Shown here: piece after piece, positions 48,401 through 59,785 of the stretch
How the letters are laid out: each line of letters begins with the position of its first letter
How positions within the stretch are numbered: position 1 is the stretch's first letter
Source: Phoronis australis
Lineage: Eukaryota; Phoronida; Phoronidae
Direction of reading: 5' to 3'
Assembly (NCBI GenBank): GCA_002633005.1
Contig: NMRA01000086.1
Coordinates: 283,034-347,033 of the forward strand
DNA: 64,000 bases
Made by a program: the position numbers and the translations under genes
Notes under the pieces: generated by a model
What the model was told of the DNA's origin: nothing
The model's database searches: none
The model's input: the letters and a program-made list of their open reading frames with translations, nothing else

Positions 48401-49249
48401 CCCCTCTATCAACCAATCCATTTTAAGAATGATTTTCAAACTGTCACATGTGATCTCAGTATGAAGAGGACGGTTGACAATAATGGCTCCGGCTACTGTA
48501 GTGCCTCACAGTGGCAGTTTTGTTTTTTTTTGCGCCCATAGCTGTATGTCCTAAACCCACTACAGGATCTTTATTAAATTTGGCAAGTGTGTTCATATGA
48601 AGTTGACTACAGACGACGACGACTTTCAAATGCATGCTACAAGCACTGTGCTCCCTAGTGGCAATTTCATTTTTTCCGTTTTCCTTTGCCTCTCGGAAGT
48701 TCCTTACAGATTTTTATGAAATTTGCTAAATATTCTTCTTTTAAAGAAACAATGGCATGTTCCTGTTTTCGGATGGATTCAACATATTTTTTGCACTATT
48801 TTTATTACACAAATAAATGTCCCTAGAAGCACACCGTTTGCGGTTTATTTGTGGGCGCATTTCAACAGTCCGAGTTGCTCTTGTTATTCCCAGTATTTGT
48901 TTTGTGTACTGAAATAAATTTTGGGGTTGTTTAATCCTTTGTCGGAGAATGTCTTTCCTGCATTTTCATAGAAAGATCACGATATTGAGAATGGGATACA
49001 TATAGTTTTGATACTAGAAGTTTTACAAACATGAACATTAGGGAATTTGGTAGATTAGGAAAGCATAGCTTCTAGGTCCACTTTGTTCTCTTCTTTCAGC
49101 ACCCAATGCATCGATACGCGCCTGGCTGGAACCCAGACTTTGGGGACAACTATTGGAAGATGGTGTTCAGCCTGTTTAGTTCAAAAAAACAAGTGGGCTC
49201 CGACGAGAGACCTGGTTACCTGTTCAGGAGCTACCATAGCATTAAGTAA
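39435..49249 (+). CDS. NDUFA10: NDUFA10, 42-kDa subunit of mitochondrial complex I, complete, eight exons
   Basis: Exons are 39435-39528, 42179-42622, 43700-43786, 44034-44155, 44876-45019, 45810-45919, 46648-46765 and 49100-49249, giving 422 aa. The protein is an accessory subunit of NADH:ubiquinone oxidoreductase on the matrix side, built on a deoxynucleoside-kinase fold. The start MALACVLSAAGKSGG gives a basic, Ser/Ala-rich N-terminus fit for mitochondrial import. Family marks follow: NSKIIVVEGNIGTGK, SGVVLPRSCYSD, ICDLWKPHLTIYIDTP, LLPEMRKSGEVLVYD and HPMHRYAPGWNPDFGDNYW. The P-loop ends GTGKA, lacking the usual Ser/Thr after Lys, as in other non-kinase NDUFA10 proteins. Joining exons 2 and 3 in frame, with the family's spacing TG-x-GVVL, requires a GC donor (ACAG|gcatgt). 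Exon 1 has little to align and is the least certain part. It is longer than the human protein (355 aa). AATAAA at 49949-49954 may end the mRNA. Confidence 0.94.
39640..39745 (+). repeat. Foldback MITE-like element, arm fragment
   Basis: It contains aaaggagcttcatacgccgg, taatgcctcacactgatt and catgaaagtcttgttgttat, which match the left outer arm at 20165-20232 and, reversed, the right end at 41605-41670. Only one arm is present, in NDUFA10 intron 1. Confidence 0.5.
40036..40165 (+). repeat. Dispersed repeat family A, partial copy 3
   Basis: It matches the first 130 bases of 1036-1766: gcaaagct, ggtgccgatgtagg, agataaaatctgacacaaaa and attaaaaactgcactcttcct. Truncated at the right, in NDUFA10 intron 1. 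Confidence 0.55.
40391..40517 (-). repeat. tRNA-derived SINE-like repeat, copy 3
   Basis: Read on the minus strand it has tagctgaatggttagca and ggttcgattcc in tRNA-like spacing, and a 5' part gtgcttccggtgaatcat shared with the other copies. In NDUFA10 intron 1, antisense to the gene. Confidence 0.6.
41300..41640. repeat. Foldback MITE-like element, copy 2
   Basis: Inverted arms run ggaggccgtcgatgtcttta on the left to aaagacatcgacatcctaag on the right, around a centre containing ctactggccattttacac and aaaatggagagttgc. It is the same element family as 20196-20596, in NDUFA10 intron 1. Confidence 0.75.
43232..43668 (+). repeat. Large modular repeat family F, copy 3 (NDUFA10 intron 2)
   Basis: A short copy with ggatgactacgacttctgct, gatgagacttccgctgc, gattttcatgaaatg, ccttctagtggccatttc and the family 3' end cgggcgcatttcaatgctcc, just upstream of exon 3. 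Confidence 0.6.
47080..47490 (+). repeat. Dispersed repeat family E, copy 4 (NDUFA10 intron 7)
   Basis: The best partner is 20830-21270, with ggctgttaggaattgtttt, gaacatttatatc, tgatactgttcttttgctac, ggacatggtccgtgaccc and aaaatatatacttttacta in order. Directly followed by a family F copy. Confidence 0.55.
47525..48884 (+). repeat. Large modular repeat family F, copy 4 (NDUFA10 intron 7)
   Basis: The most complete ungapped copy, about 1.36 kb. It opens near gccgtcatccccgtccgtc and ends ttgtgggcgcatttcaacag. Six or so decayed modules each carry a variant of tctccaaaaccc, catgaaatttggca, agatggatctgac and ccctagtggcaatttt. Small ORFs differ between modules and are not conserved. It accounts for over half of the 2.3-kb intron 46766-49099. 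Confidence 0.65.
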
Positions 49250-50017
49250 AAGGGACGGCTTTGCACGTGACTGGACATCTGCTGGCATTGTGATTAAGTA
49301 ACACTGGCTTTTGTAGTGAATTTTGTAATGCCCTGTTGAAGCTGAAGGTGCAGTTAGCCTGCATATCTCTCTGGAAGGGGATTTGCTCTAGCTTATGATG
49401 GGTACAGGTTGCTCCTGAAGATTTAAATTATGTATAACCCCCCGCCACTAAAGGAATGTCTAGAAAATTTTGAATATATTGTCTGCAAACACCTACTCTA
49501 CAATTTGTTTTCTGAAGCATTTAGCGTTTGGGTTTCTTTTTCTCTAAAAAGGTGTTACCAAACTGCACTTGTTTGTTTTTTTTTGTTCAAAAAGGACCCT
49601 CTGAAACATTTATCCTGGTTCTGGGGTGCGTTCCATAGCCATGAAAAACGTGTGAAAATGCATTACAAGTGAACCACGCTAGCTTTCTCGCATATGTTGT
49701 GGGTCTACTCGTTCATAGTGAACGGGAATACACTTCCTGTGCAACGCATGAATTTCTTAACTTTTCAATTTTCACACGGCTTTCTGTGCAGGCCCATGTT
49801 AGTACCATGGATGTCATTTAGTGAATTCTGGGCTCATTTAATGGACATAGGGGCTGTAACGCCACCTGTTGGAAGCCTCAGTCATGTGAAGTGTGATAAG
49901 TGTTGTAGTGATGCACTGAGAGTTCTTTGAATAGTTATGGTGGTGCTGAATAAATATAAAGATAATCCCATTGGTCTTGTTTCAATTTAAAGCAGGTTTA
50001 ATCATTTTTAAGACCAC

Positions 50018-50505
50018 AATTCATGCCAATGATCATGTTACAGATTCTGTTCACAATAATGGTACGCTTTCAATTCATGCCAATGATCATGTTACAGATT
50101 CTGTTCACAATAATGGTACGCTTTCAATTCATGCCAATGATCATGTTACAGATTCTGTTCACAATAATGGTACGCTTTCAATTCATGCCAATGATCATGT
50201 TACAGATTCTGTTCACAATAATGGTACGCTTTCAATTCATGCCAATGATCATGTTACAGATTCTGTTCACAATAATGGTACGCTTTCAATTCATGCCAAT
50301 GATCATGTTACAGATTCTGTTCACAATAATGGTACGCTTTCAATTCATGCCAATGATCATGTTACAGATTCTGTTCACAATAATGGTACGCTTTCAATTC
50401 ATGCCAATGATCATGTTACAGATTCTGTTCACAATAATGGTACGCTTTCAATTCATGCCAATGATCATGTTACAGATTCTGTTCACAATAATGGTGCACT
50501 TTCAA
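50018..50505. repeat. 54-bp minisatellite, nine copies
   Basis: The unit starts attcatgccaatgatcatg and ends acaataatggtacgctttca. Nine copies follow head to tail with no visible change except gtgcac in the last. Because 54 is a multiple of three, two plus-strand frames stay open across the array (18-residue repeats). The array lies just past the probable NDUFA10 polyadenylation site and about 380 bases beyond the stop of the convergent BTB-kelch gene, so the open frames are probably accidental. Confidence 0.95.
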
Positions 50506-50884
50506 TTTGGTTGTAATGAGCACATTTCTTTAAAGATACTCTTTTTTAGTTTTCACTAATTGGGAAGGCAGAATGGATCTGGTCAATCAAAAGGTTTTGC
50601 TAAAAATGGAAAATTTTGGAAATTAATTCTCTGTATAAAATTGCATTTCTGCCTTCATTTTGGCCGTTTTGTTGCAACATCAGAGGGTGAAAATCTATTA
50701 CGTTGATTTGGAAATAATTCAGTCCTGTTCAAAAACCATCATTTGTGAATAAGTTTTGACAACAGTGGTTTGTGTTATAATTTGTATTGTGAAGTTTTAA
50801 CCAAAATGAAGAGGAAAGAGTACCTTTAAAGATAACAAAAACTTGTGACTAATTTAACATGACCCGTTCCAGGTAGATTAAGCC

Positions 50885-53800
50885 TCAATGCTGTGCACTT
50901 CCTACATTTTCATTGCTATGGTAATCACTTTCAGTAAGCCATTTAACATTCAATTGACCAACAGTGCAACCATTCATGTTGCCATATTGCACATTCCTAA
51001 CAACCCGTTGCCATTGGTTGTTTTCATCAAGACGACTGAGATCTCGAGATTCCAAAACTCGTGAAGCACGACTGGGAATCTGAATTGTTCGAATTCCCCC
51101 ATAGGCGTACAGTTCATCGTTCAAAACCAGAAGAGTCGACGCCTTGCGATCCTCCAAAAAGTCTGGGCCGTAACGCCACCTATTGGATTCAATGACAAAC
51201 GTCTCGGTAGATGACAGTGATTGCGTGCCATCAGTACCTCCTAAAACCCATATCTTTCCATTATAAAAAGCGACACCGAACTCAGCTCTAGGAATTTTCA
51301 TATGGGCATCCATCACAGTCCAAACCTGACTAGCAACATCGAAATGGAGAATTGTATCAGTGGCCATAGTATCTTCAATATAGCCTCCCACAACGTAAAA
51401 ACAGTCCTGGACTGCAACAACGCGATGGTGAAACAGTTTGAACGGCATGCTTGGACACACTGACCACTTTTCATAGCAGGTGTTAAAACGAGCGACTGTG
51501 TCCAGTATATCTCCGGATGGATAGATAGATTTTCCTCCAGTAACGTAGACATCGTTTCCTACACATACTGCGCCGAAGGCGCAACGAGGTTCCGGCATGC
51601 TCGGCTTGGACAACCAGAGTTTCCGGCGGTGATCAAAGAGCCTGACCTCATCCAATGCCCGTGCCTCATCTTCAAAGTGATGATCAACGTAGTATATGCC
51701 ACCAAGAGTGAAAATCTTATTGCCCGGGGCCGTGACTAACTGGTGCAGATCGACGCGGAAGCGATTGTCGAAATTTGCATGCGGTTTTATCGCGAAGTAA
51801 TTGGAGCTAGTCAGAGGATCGAAGCCAGTGAGGGAGCGACTGTTGTGATCCATCCCACCTCCAGAAAAAACTATCATTGGTATGTTGAACATGCCTAGTC
51901 TCTTGTGAGAATTAATGTCCCTTCCCATAGTGTCTTCCGAATCGGTTCCTTGACTGATACAGGATAACTTGGCCATTGCAACTTGACCTCGGAGCAACGG
52001 GTTCTCGTGAATTAAAGCTTCATTCCAAATAACATTTGTGAGGTATTCAATACTGAGAAGTCCTAAGCGAACACAAGAAAAGAGCTCACCAAAGCGGGAT
52101 TTCCTCTCTTCTAAATCTCCCTTTACCCAATTTACCACAGCTTCAAATACTAACTCTTCGCAATCGATGTAAAGGTCATCACTAGATAAAATTCTGTGAA
52201 TGTCCTCGTATGAAAGACCAAGCATCTGATCGGTTTGGCAGACGGACACGAAATTCTCCAGCAAAAACTTCCAAGCTTTGTCCTTCATCATTGGACAAGA
52301 TAAGACGTCTGCCAGCTGGAACATCTGAACACAGTTCGACTGATGCAGCTCTTTTATCATGTATTCAGCACACAAGTCTCGCAGCTGAAGCATTTCAAAC
52401 ATATTGGCCGTGGTCAATATGTCTTGAACGTTGTCGTTGTCTATTCTGATGTCACCATGGTAACAATAGGCCACAACTTGCTCTAAGATTTCAGGACGTG
52501 TGTCTGATATGGTCACCTGCCCATTCTTCGCCTCGGTGACTTCATTTGTCAACATGGCTCTGAAATTATGGAATCAATTAAAATACGTACATTATGAATT
52601 CTACACTGTTCATTGCCCTTGCGGAAGCAACAATGTACGAATTTAGGTGCATGCGCCTGTATATGAATATGATTTAGGCGCATGCGCCTAGATGGAACAC
52701 TGATGTGAAGGTGCAATAAGCTAGCACCTTCGGTCAAAAATGACTTTATTTACACCATTAATCCTTATTAAATGAGTACCATCTTGTCCCTTAATCAGAT
52801 AAGAAATGATTTCTGGGGTCAACAAGAACTGACACTTCGTTGTTGTTTTAGAATGTTGCTTGTCAAGGCGGGTTAATTCCAGCCGCCGAAAGGAGTGGGG
52901 CACAGGAATTCCAAAAGTTTTATTGCAATCGATTTCAATTAAAAAAAAGCTTGACGACGTGTATTTGGAAACGTAAATAGTACGAAGAACAAGTTCATTT
53001 CAAATGTTCAAACCACGTGAAATATTACCGTGACTGATTACTCCAGTTTTGTAAAACGAAACTTCATTTGCGCGGAACGTCATTACAGGCACACACATAA
53101 GCTCATTCTGATAAGCATGGCATAACGCGTTAGTTACGGAAGATCGCTAAGGAATGATACAGGCATGTATATTTATCCCTCTCTCTCTCCCTCCCTCCGT
53201 CACCCCTCTCTCTAACTCTCTTTCATACAGCTGAGTATAAACGAGTATAAGTACCGAACAAAACTTATTTCTCACGTTATAAACTGAGAATTACGTCAGC
53301 GGTTCACATGGTATTCAACAGTTAGAGAAAGTGGGAGTCATTGAGAAGCATTTTCGTTAAAATCAAATGCCGTTTCCCAAAGTTTTTCCAAGACATGATG
53401 TATTGAAGTGTCGAACCAGATGACGTTTTAGGAAAAAACAAAAAGTCTTGATGTGGGCCCAACGCCCATTGTTGTACTGTTACCAATACATTTGTCTTGT
53501 TCGACACACTTCTTACTACTGGCATGCCACTGGTTATCAGGAATCCAGTGTTTGTTACATGTCTAATGAACAATCCCAACGTTTTCATTAACCAGTCCAC
53601 TCGCGTACAATCGACTCGCATTCAGGAACAAACAAATACCGCAGCCGAACCCGTGGCTTACACGTCAGAGAATGTTACGTTGGTGATGTAAATTGGATTA
53701 AGTCATTTTGATAGAATAACTTCAGACTCGAAACAATTACGAACTGCGTTCTGTAGAACATTTTCTTTCGAGAAAAGCGAGATCACCCAAATAGTGACAG

Positions 53801-55642
53801 TATTTTAAATCGTTCGCTACACATGATTGTCTTCGCTGGTTATGCCGGTTGAACCGACTAAAATCTGATTACAGTATAAGCTGTAAACCGTCACTGAGAA
53901 CGAATCAGATGGCTAATTTGGTTGACCCATTGAAGTCAATCAAGTGCAGCCATTTTCTTCTAAAATGTCTTGTTGACCAAACTGATCTTGCATACTTTGA
54001 CTCAACAATTGATGTTACCATTTTCGACTCATTACGTTATAATTAACGTGATTTACTCTTGTTTTACGATTCTCGTCGACTCAACGTAAATTTGAATACT
54101 TTTCTAATATCTATCGGACCCCGGCCCACTTTCAGTTAAAACTTTAATTACATAAAACGGCTTCACAGTTATAGATAGCCTTTTTGTGTTATGTGGGTGT
54201 GTTCATTTGTACTTGTTCATTTCATTGTTTAGATCTTTAAAGCAAATATAAACCCTCCTTCTGTCAAAACTAAATTTGGGTTTACGACACTTACAGCTGC
54301 TCCGAAAGAACTGACAGTTCTTATGGCAGCTGAGATCAAGCTCTATAAGTTGGTTTGTCACGGCGGGTCATTTTATACGCCGTGCACATTCTCGAGCACA
54401 ACCGAGATGCCAGTTTTTCACCCGTAAATCAATCTTCGTAAAAGCGAGGCAGAATTTGAGAGCATTTTTACAGTGGAATGTGATCTAAGGTTAAGGCGTG
54501 TATACAGCCGCTTTAAATATTCTATTTCTCAGATTGTTACACCCGAATCAAATTGTTCTCTCTTTGGGTTCGTAACGCTTAATAAATGTATAAAAATACA
54601 TTAGCTTTACTCATGAGTGTCTTGAATTCGTCTACGGAACAGTTGAGCGCAAAAGTTACATTTGCTGATTGTACTCCAGTTCCAATTCAGGGGCAAAATT
54701 AGTGATTTCACTTGGATGCGGAGGGGTGGATGGGGTGGTGTCAAACCTGTCAAACATTTTGGTATTTTGCCCAAAAATCCAAGAAGAGAAAGTGGAAGTG
54801 TAAGATAAAATCCAGCATTGCTAAGCAATATGAATGGAAACAGTTTCACATACCTGTGGATTGGATATAAATACACTACCCATATTGCAACTATCTGCCT
54901 TTATTTTTTTGTCTTGAATATGCAAATCAGCTACCTAGCCAAAAAGTTGAGAATCTGGACGTAAGAAAACGTGAACGAGAACGCGGGACGATTTTAGCAA
55001 GCCAGCCCGGCTAAGTCACTGCCGGTAGCCGGAGTAGGTTTGAATTTAGCTCAATTGAAAGAGTGTAATTAAAGATCAAAGAAATAACAAAAGGTAAATC
55101 AGAACTTGTTGAAAATTCTGGTTTAAACATATTTTTCAGTCAAAAGTTATCGCCGGCTCTCGGCGGTAACATCGGCCGGTTAGCAACTGATAAAAGGGAA
55201 AACGCTGCCTGCAATGCATGGCACGTGGCATGGCAGCGATCAGGTGTTTCGTATTTAGAGCAGTGTGCGAATACATGGCCAGTGGGAGTGTTGTAAATTG
55301 GTAGACGGTGCTGGAGGAGAATGTGAATAACTCCTTATTTGGAGTTTACTAATTTAGTCGCCCCCTCGTAGGCCTCCGTAGATCCGCCCACAGCCGCCGG
55401 GAGTCGAAAAGCAGCAACAAACCGGTGAAGATGGGTCAAGGTCGCTTGAGCACTCGATCAACATAGCAGGGCTAAGTATATAATGTTTTTAAGCGACTTT
55501 ACCTGAAAAATGGACTGCTTGCAGCTAATACGTTTCTGTGACAGTTAATGACCTTGTCACCGCATTCTATTGATAAGTCGACGAGTACATCGTTCTTAAA
55601 CAAATCGAACAATCCCACGAGAAGACGTTCTTTTTGATCCAT
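50885..55642 (-). CDS. BTB-BACK-kelch (kelch-like) protein, complete, two coding exons
   Basis: Exon 1 (55642-55503) encodes MDQKERLLVGLFDLFKND and on to NVLAASSPFF. Exon 2 (52559-50885) begins RAMLTNEVTEAK after acceptor aatttcag. The junction completes an Arg codon and restores a seamless BTB domain, giving 604 aa. The BTB (about 20-115) and BACK (about 120-225) domains let such proteins bind Cullin-3. The C-terminal kelch propeller (about 260-570) would hold the substrate. Six Gly-Gly blades are visible (FSGGG, TLGG, VTGG, VVGG, VLGG, AYGG). A role as Cul3 ubiquitin-ligase adaptor is therefore likely from family knowledge. The target and the vertebrate KLHL orthologue cannot be named. Taking only exon 2 would wrongly start at Met in mid-BTB. 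The gene converges on NDUFA10. Confidence 0.93.
52641..52690. promoter_or_regulatory. Paired NRF1-like palindromic motifs in the BTB-kelch intron
   Basis: TAGGCGCATGCGCCTA (52675-52690) is a perfect 16-base palindrome containing GCGCATGCGC, the core of the NRF1 consensus. A second, one-base-different copy (taggtgcatgcgcct, 52645-52659) lies 30 bases away in the same orientation, as part of a local duplication. They lie about 90-130 bases upstream of exon 2. Regulatory function is inference. Confidence 0.35.
53177..53224. repeat. CT-rich microsatellite
   Basis: An imperfect pyrimidine run (ctctctctctccctccctcc, then cctctctctaactctctttc) in the intron of the BTB-kelch gene. Confidence 0.8.
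53830..53945. repeat. Short inverted repeat related to 59786-59928
   Basis: A decayed palindrome (ggttgaaccgactaaaatctg with cagatggctaatttggttga). The central part (accgtcactgagaacgaatc) matches gtcaccgagaaccaatcaga in the copy at 59786-59928. Probably a small MITE. Confidence 0.45.
54305..54500 (+). repeat. Dispersed repeat family D copy
   Basis: It contains gaactgacagttcttatgg, ttgtcacggcgggtcatttt, cgccgtgcacattctcgagc and acaaccgagatgccagtttt, in the same order as 26785-26890. In the BTB-kelch intron. Confidence 0.5.
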
Positions 55643-57939
55643 AACAGAGAAAGTAGGTCACACTGTATCAGTGCGCCCCCTGGTAATTAGTGGTGGAACT
55701 GGGTATCGCGCTCGACCACACCGGACCACAGCCACTAAGTGATGGATGTTTGTTCTAGTCGTGTTTGTCTTGGCGTTATCCTATAACGCTATTTGTGCCT
55801 GCAAATAGCAATAAAATGCACAATGTTATACCATAGTCCAAAATTTCGCAGGTTGATCTCAGTTTTCTGTGCTGGCCACTTTTCCCAAATGACACGGTTG
55901 TGTTTGGACACAGGCACTCGTATCTCCACTGCAGTCAGTGGATTGCCGGGATGAATCCAGTGTGCGCCGACAGCGGTTGCACCCATTTGATGCTCCCGCC
56001 AGGGATAGAATTGAGATAGGGTTCAGTGACCAGTTTTCACAGTTAACTACGCCATAAAACTTTTAATCAAGTTACTATCCTAATTATTTTTGACGTTGAC
56101 ATTTTGATTTCATTTGACTGGGTACAAAATAATAAAAATGACGCTATAACACTATAAGTCCACCGTTCAGCACATTCGCATGGCAGAGTAAACACTGTGC
56201 TCAATAGGGAACCATTGGCAAAAAACGCACACCAAGTTTCTCTAACATCGAGTACATCATCATGGCGAAAGTAACCAGCAATGTATACCATCAGTCCGAT
56301 ACTGCGTGTACAGCCTATTCATGAAATTATTTTTTATTTCAGTGGCCGGATCTCAGTCAGCTTCGTCAGATAACTTGATGCCGGGACTGAGGTTGGCTGG
56401 CAACTGACTAGCATACTAGGCGCTAAATTTTGTTTCTTAACCTGTAACTATGAAATGCTTCGACCACACTCTTAGCCACTTACCACAATGCCGTACTTTT
56501 ATGATCGACTTCTTTTCTTTGGGATTAATTGAGGAACAGATTGGTATCTCACTGCCGTGAGTGATAATCGCTGACTTTGTGGCAATCATTCTTTAGCGTC
56601 CATATTAGGCGGATCCACTCAGAGAGAGTAGGCCTATCACAGTTGCCAACGGCCATGCAAGGACGAGATATTCGCATTCATGCATGATGAACGGTTATCG
56701 TGATCAGGGTTTTTATGATGCACACAAGGTCGGCGTTAGCACTTCTTGATCAGCTTTTCAGAGGGAAAATAAATGTCTGATCAATGAGCAGACTTCTGCG
56801 GGTTTTGACAGACATTTAAGAGAATCCAGAACAAATAGGAATGCTTCTATCTAAGTTGAACTCTTCGCTTCCTACTCACAAAATTCAGTGTTTGCAGCGT
56901 GAGCTTTAGTATAGTCCAGTATCAGTCCGCCCGAAACATCAAAAGAATTGCCCTCACTGACACCAGCTTGGTTTTCACCCATTGTTTTAACTTCCGCAAA
57001 ACTGTAGCTCTTTCATTAGGCATTCAAATCCATGCGCGCACCCAGGAGGGGGGGGGNAAAGTCCCTAAATAAGCCCAAACGCGCAATTCGCAGTGGTGCT
57101 CCCGTTTTTTTTTTTGTTTTTTCTTAGTCCGTCCGCTCTTTTGTTACAAAAAGGTCCACAACGTCAGAAATTCGAGCCTCCCCATGGCGCGCATGAAATC
57201 TATCAAAGACAAAAAGTTGTTGGAGGCGTCACCGAAAAAAGTTTGGTAGCTCACGTCTCACGGAAGGTCTCTCTCCCAGAAACAAAAATACAGGAAATGT
57301 GTCGGAATGCGATGTTAAACCGTACGCACCATACAAAATAAATTATCAGTGCCTTTGAGCACACATGCATATTGAAGATGTTGATCTCTCGAAGACATTT
57401 CGATCGACGCAACTCTAGTAGTAAAAGTGACGTCACAAATTTTCTAAACATTGGCGACTGTGGTGTCTTGTGGATGCCAAATGTGGGGCCCTGATCCTAC
57501 ATCGTACGTGGAGGCCACGCCCTGATACAGTTGGCGTAATGGTAAATCCGGTAATGAACGTGTAAAGTTTATATCGTAAGACTTTTAGGCCTACATGAAG
57601 TTAGGTACCTATGATTCTAACTACATTTCGGCCGGCGAAATGTGTCAGATAGTAGAGTTGTATTCGAAGCGTGGTTATTTCCCGTTGGTCTAAATTAAAG
57701 AACATGGTGACGGCATTTTTGCACCACAAAAATTTGCTTTCACACATTAAACATTGACAACACTCAAGTAAGTGCTACGTGCCGTGACGTCTGTGCTGTT
57801 CAAACCGAAGTCATCGGGGTCGCTCTTAAGTTGCCACCATTTTTGTGCACATGACCTCAATTGAACGAGAAATGAACAACCCCGACGGGACACAGAGGCC
57901 CACATAAAACAAAATCACACATAAGTTGATAGAATATAT
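55643..57939. other. Intergenic stretch upstream of the BTB-kelch gene
   Basis: No convincing exon or RNA gene. The part next to 55642 should hold the promoter and 5' UTR of the BTB-kelch gene. A G-run ending in an N (57046-57057) and a T-run (57105-57113) mark low-quality or polymorphic sequence. Confidence 0.35.
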
Positions 57940-58595
57940 GCCCGGGGAGGTCACTCGTGCCCGCAAGCGTGTACCAAAAATTGCGGGTAGGCGGCACTTT
58001 TTTTCAGCAAGTTTTGCGGGACCCGCGCGGGGTTCAATAGGCCCCTAAATTTCCATTTCATCCCCGCAAAAGGCCCACTTCATTGGTCTCACTTCCACAA
58101 AAGGCACACTAGCCGTCCTCCTCATAAAGAAACATCTGCCCTGAAAAAGGATGGAAATTAGCAGACCTGGCATCTGCAACAAGGGATCTCTCAACAATTT
58201 TTTTGTTCATGCCTGTGGGTACTTTGTCAATATGAATGACAACCCTGGGAGTATAGATTCACCGAGCGGGTGACGCAAGCGCCCCCTGGGGTTCTCTCAT
58301 ATTGACAAAGTGGCCGCAGGCGTGTACCAAAATTTGCGCACAATCGGTACTTTTTCAGCAAATTTTGCGGGACCCACGCGGGGCCAATAGGCCCCTAAAT
58401 TTCCATTTCGTCCCCACAAAAGGCCCACTGGACTAGCCTCAGCCCCTCAAAAGGCGCACTGGCAGTTTTCCTACAGAAAAATCTACTCCGCAAAAGGTGA
58501 TAGGAATTAGCAGATGTGGCACCCGCAATAGGGGTCTCTCAGGAATAATTGGAACATGCCTGCCAGCACTTTGTCAATATGAGTGACCCCCGGAG
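57940..58595. repeat. Two adjacent copies of a MITE-like element (about 310 bp each)
   Basis: The copies are about 57945-58260 and 58280-58595. Both contain gcgtgtaccaaaa, cagcaa-ttttgcgggaccc, gcgcgggg or cgcgggg, aataggcccctaaatttcca and aaaaggcccact in order, and differ at roughly one base in five. The second is bounded by inverted ends (ctcatattgacaaagtg on the left, cactttgtcaatatgagtga on the right), and the first ends with actttgtcaatatgaatga. No ORF is conserved. Confidence 0.75.
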
Positions 58596-59785
58596 CACGC
58601 ACATACAAGTAAACCACAAGCTACAGAATTAGCAAAACTAACATACGGTATCCGAAGGTCTCATAGAATTATGAGACTGCGGCTTTCGTCTGTGACTATG
58701 CAAAAGAAGACCAATGGCCGCCACAGCAAGTGATTTTGAATATTATAGGACTATAGTATAGTGGGATAGGCTCGTTCCAGCATTCATCGCGCAATCAATT
58801 TCGTGACTCACTGACTTCCTTATTTGGATTGTCACGTGAGTTGACTTGCGTGATTGGTGTCGTTACTTTCGCATATAAAAACTTGGCTGCACAGAATAGT
58901 ACATAAAAAACCCTTTGTTTGTTATTTTTCTGTACATACAATGCATTTTCTAAATATTATATAAGCAGGAAACAAGTATAAGTGTCAGTGCTGCGCGTTT
59001 ACTACAAACTAACAACAGCGCTGTCTTACACAGACGTAAGCTTTAAAAAGGCGTTGCCTTACAGAGCGGACATCAAAAACGTACGTGGAATTAAAAGTAA
59101 AATACTACGGCCACGAGGAGAACAATCTGTGCTCTTGCTCTGAGCAGGAACTAGCTTTCATTACTAAGTTACTCAACCTCATTTTCGATGACCAATAATA
59201 GGTCGGAGCGTCTAGTCAATAGGTACGGTACTACATGCAGTCCTGAGCCATGGGAATTACTACATAAGCCAACATTGATATGGAGCACTTAAACCTGCGC
59301 GTAGAGAATTTTAGAACAATTACAAAATGAGTTTTTACTGATAAATTACTGTTTGTTCACAATACTTCTATCAATAAAATGCGTGACTTTTAGTGAGGAA
59401 ATCAAGCGCCATCTACGAACTATATTCTGCCTCGGATGAGACAGAGGTCTCGCCAGATCTCGCCTCATCACCTGTTTTCATGATTTTTTTTTAGAAAATG
59501 TGATCTGCAATATACGGTGTACATAAGCGTACACCGTCATAAATCCATACGCGATACGTAAGCTCTCAATAAGCTGTCACGGTTGCCGTTGTATGAGAAA
59601 ATTTCTTGCCAAAAATCTGACTTGTGTACGGGTAGCGTTATTGAACGCATTCACTTTACCCACCATCATTATTTACTATCTATTTACATCGTCCTTGTCA
59701 ACTCGCTGGGAGAGGCTTCTCATTGCCAGTCATGAGGGGCAAAGATAGTATCACAAACCAAAGTTCACACAGAGCATCATATTGG

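Noticed and set aside
49971-50559. Two overlapping plus-strand ORFs of about 180 aa made of 18-residue repeats
   Set aside because: They are open only because the 54-bp minisatellite unit is a multiple of three. No start context, splice support or family likeness.
55789-55986. Minus-strand ORF containing GAHWIHPGNP, resembling the FAD-site region of polyamine oxidase
   Set aside because: The likeness is about ten residues, no neighbouring exon supports an amine oxidase, and it lies just upstream of the BTB-kelch start in the probable promoter or 5' UTR.
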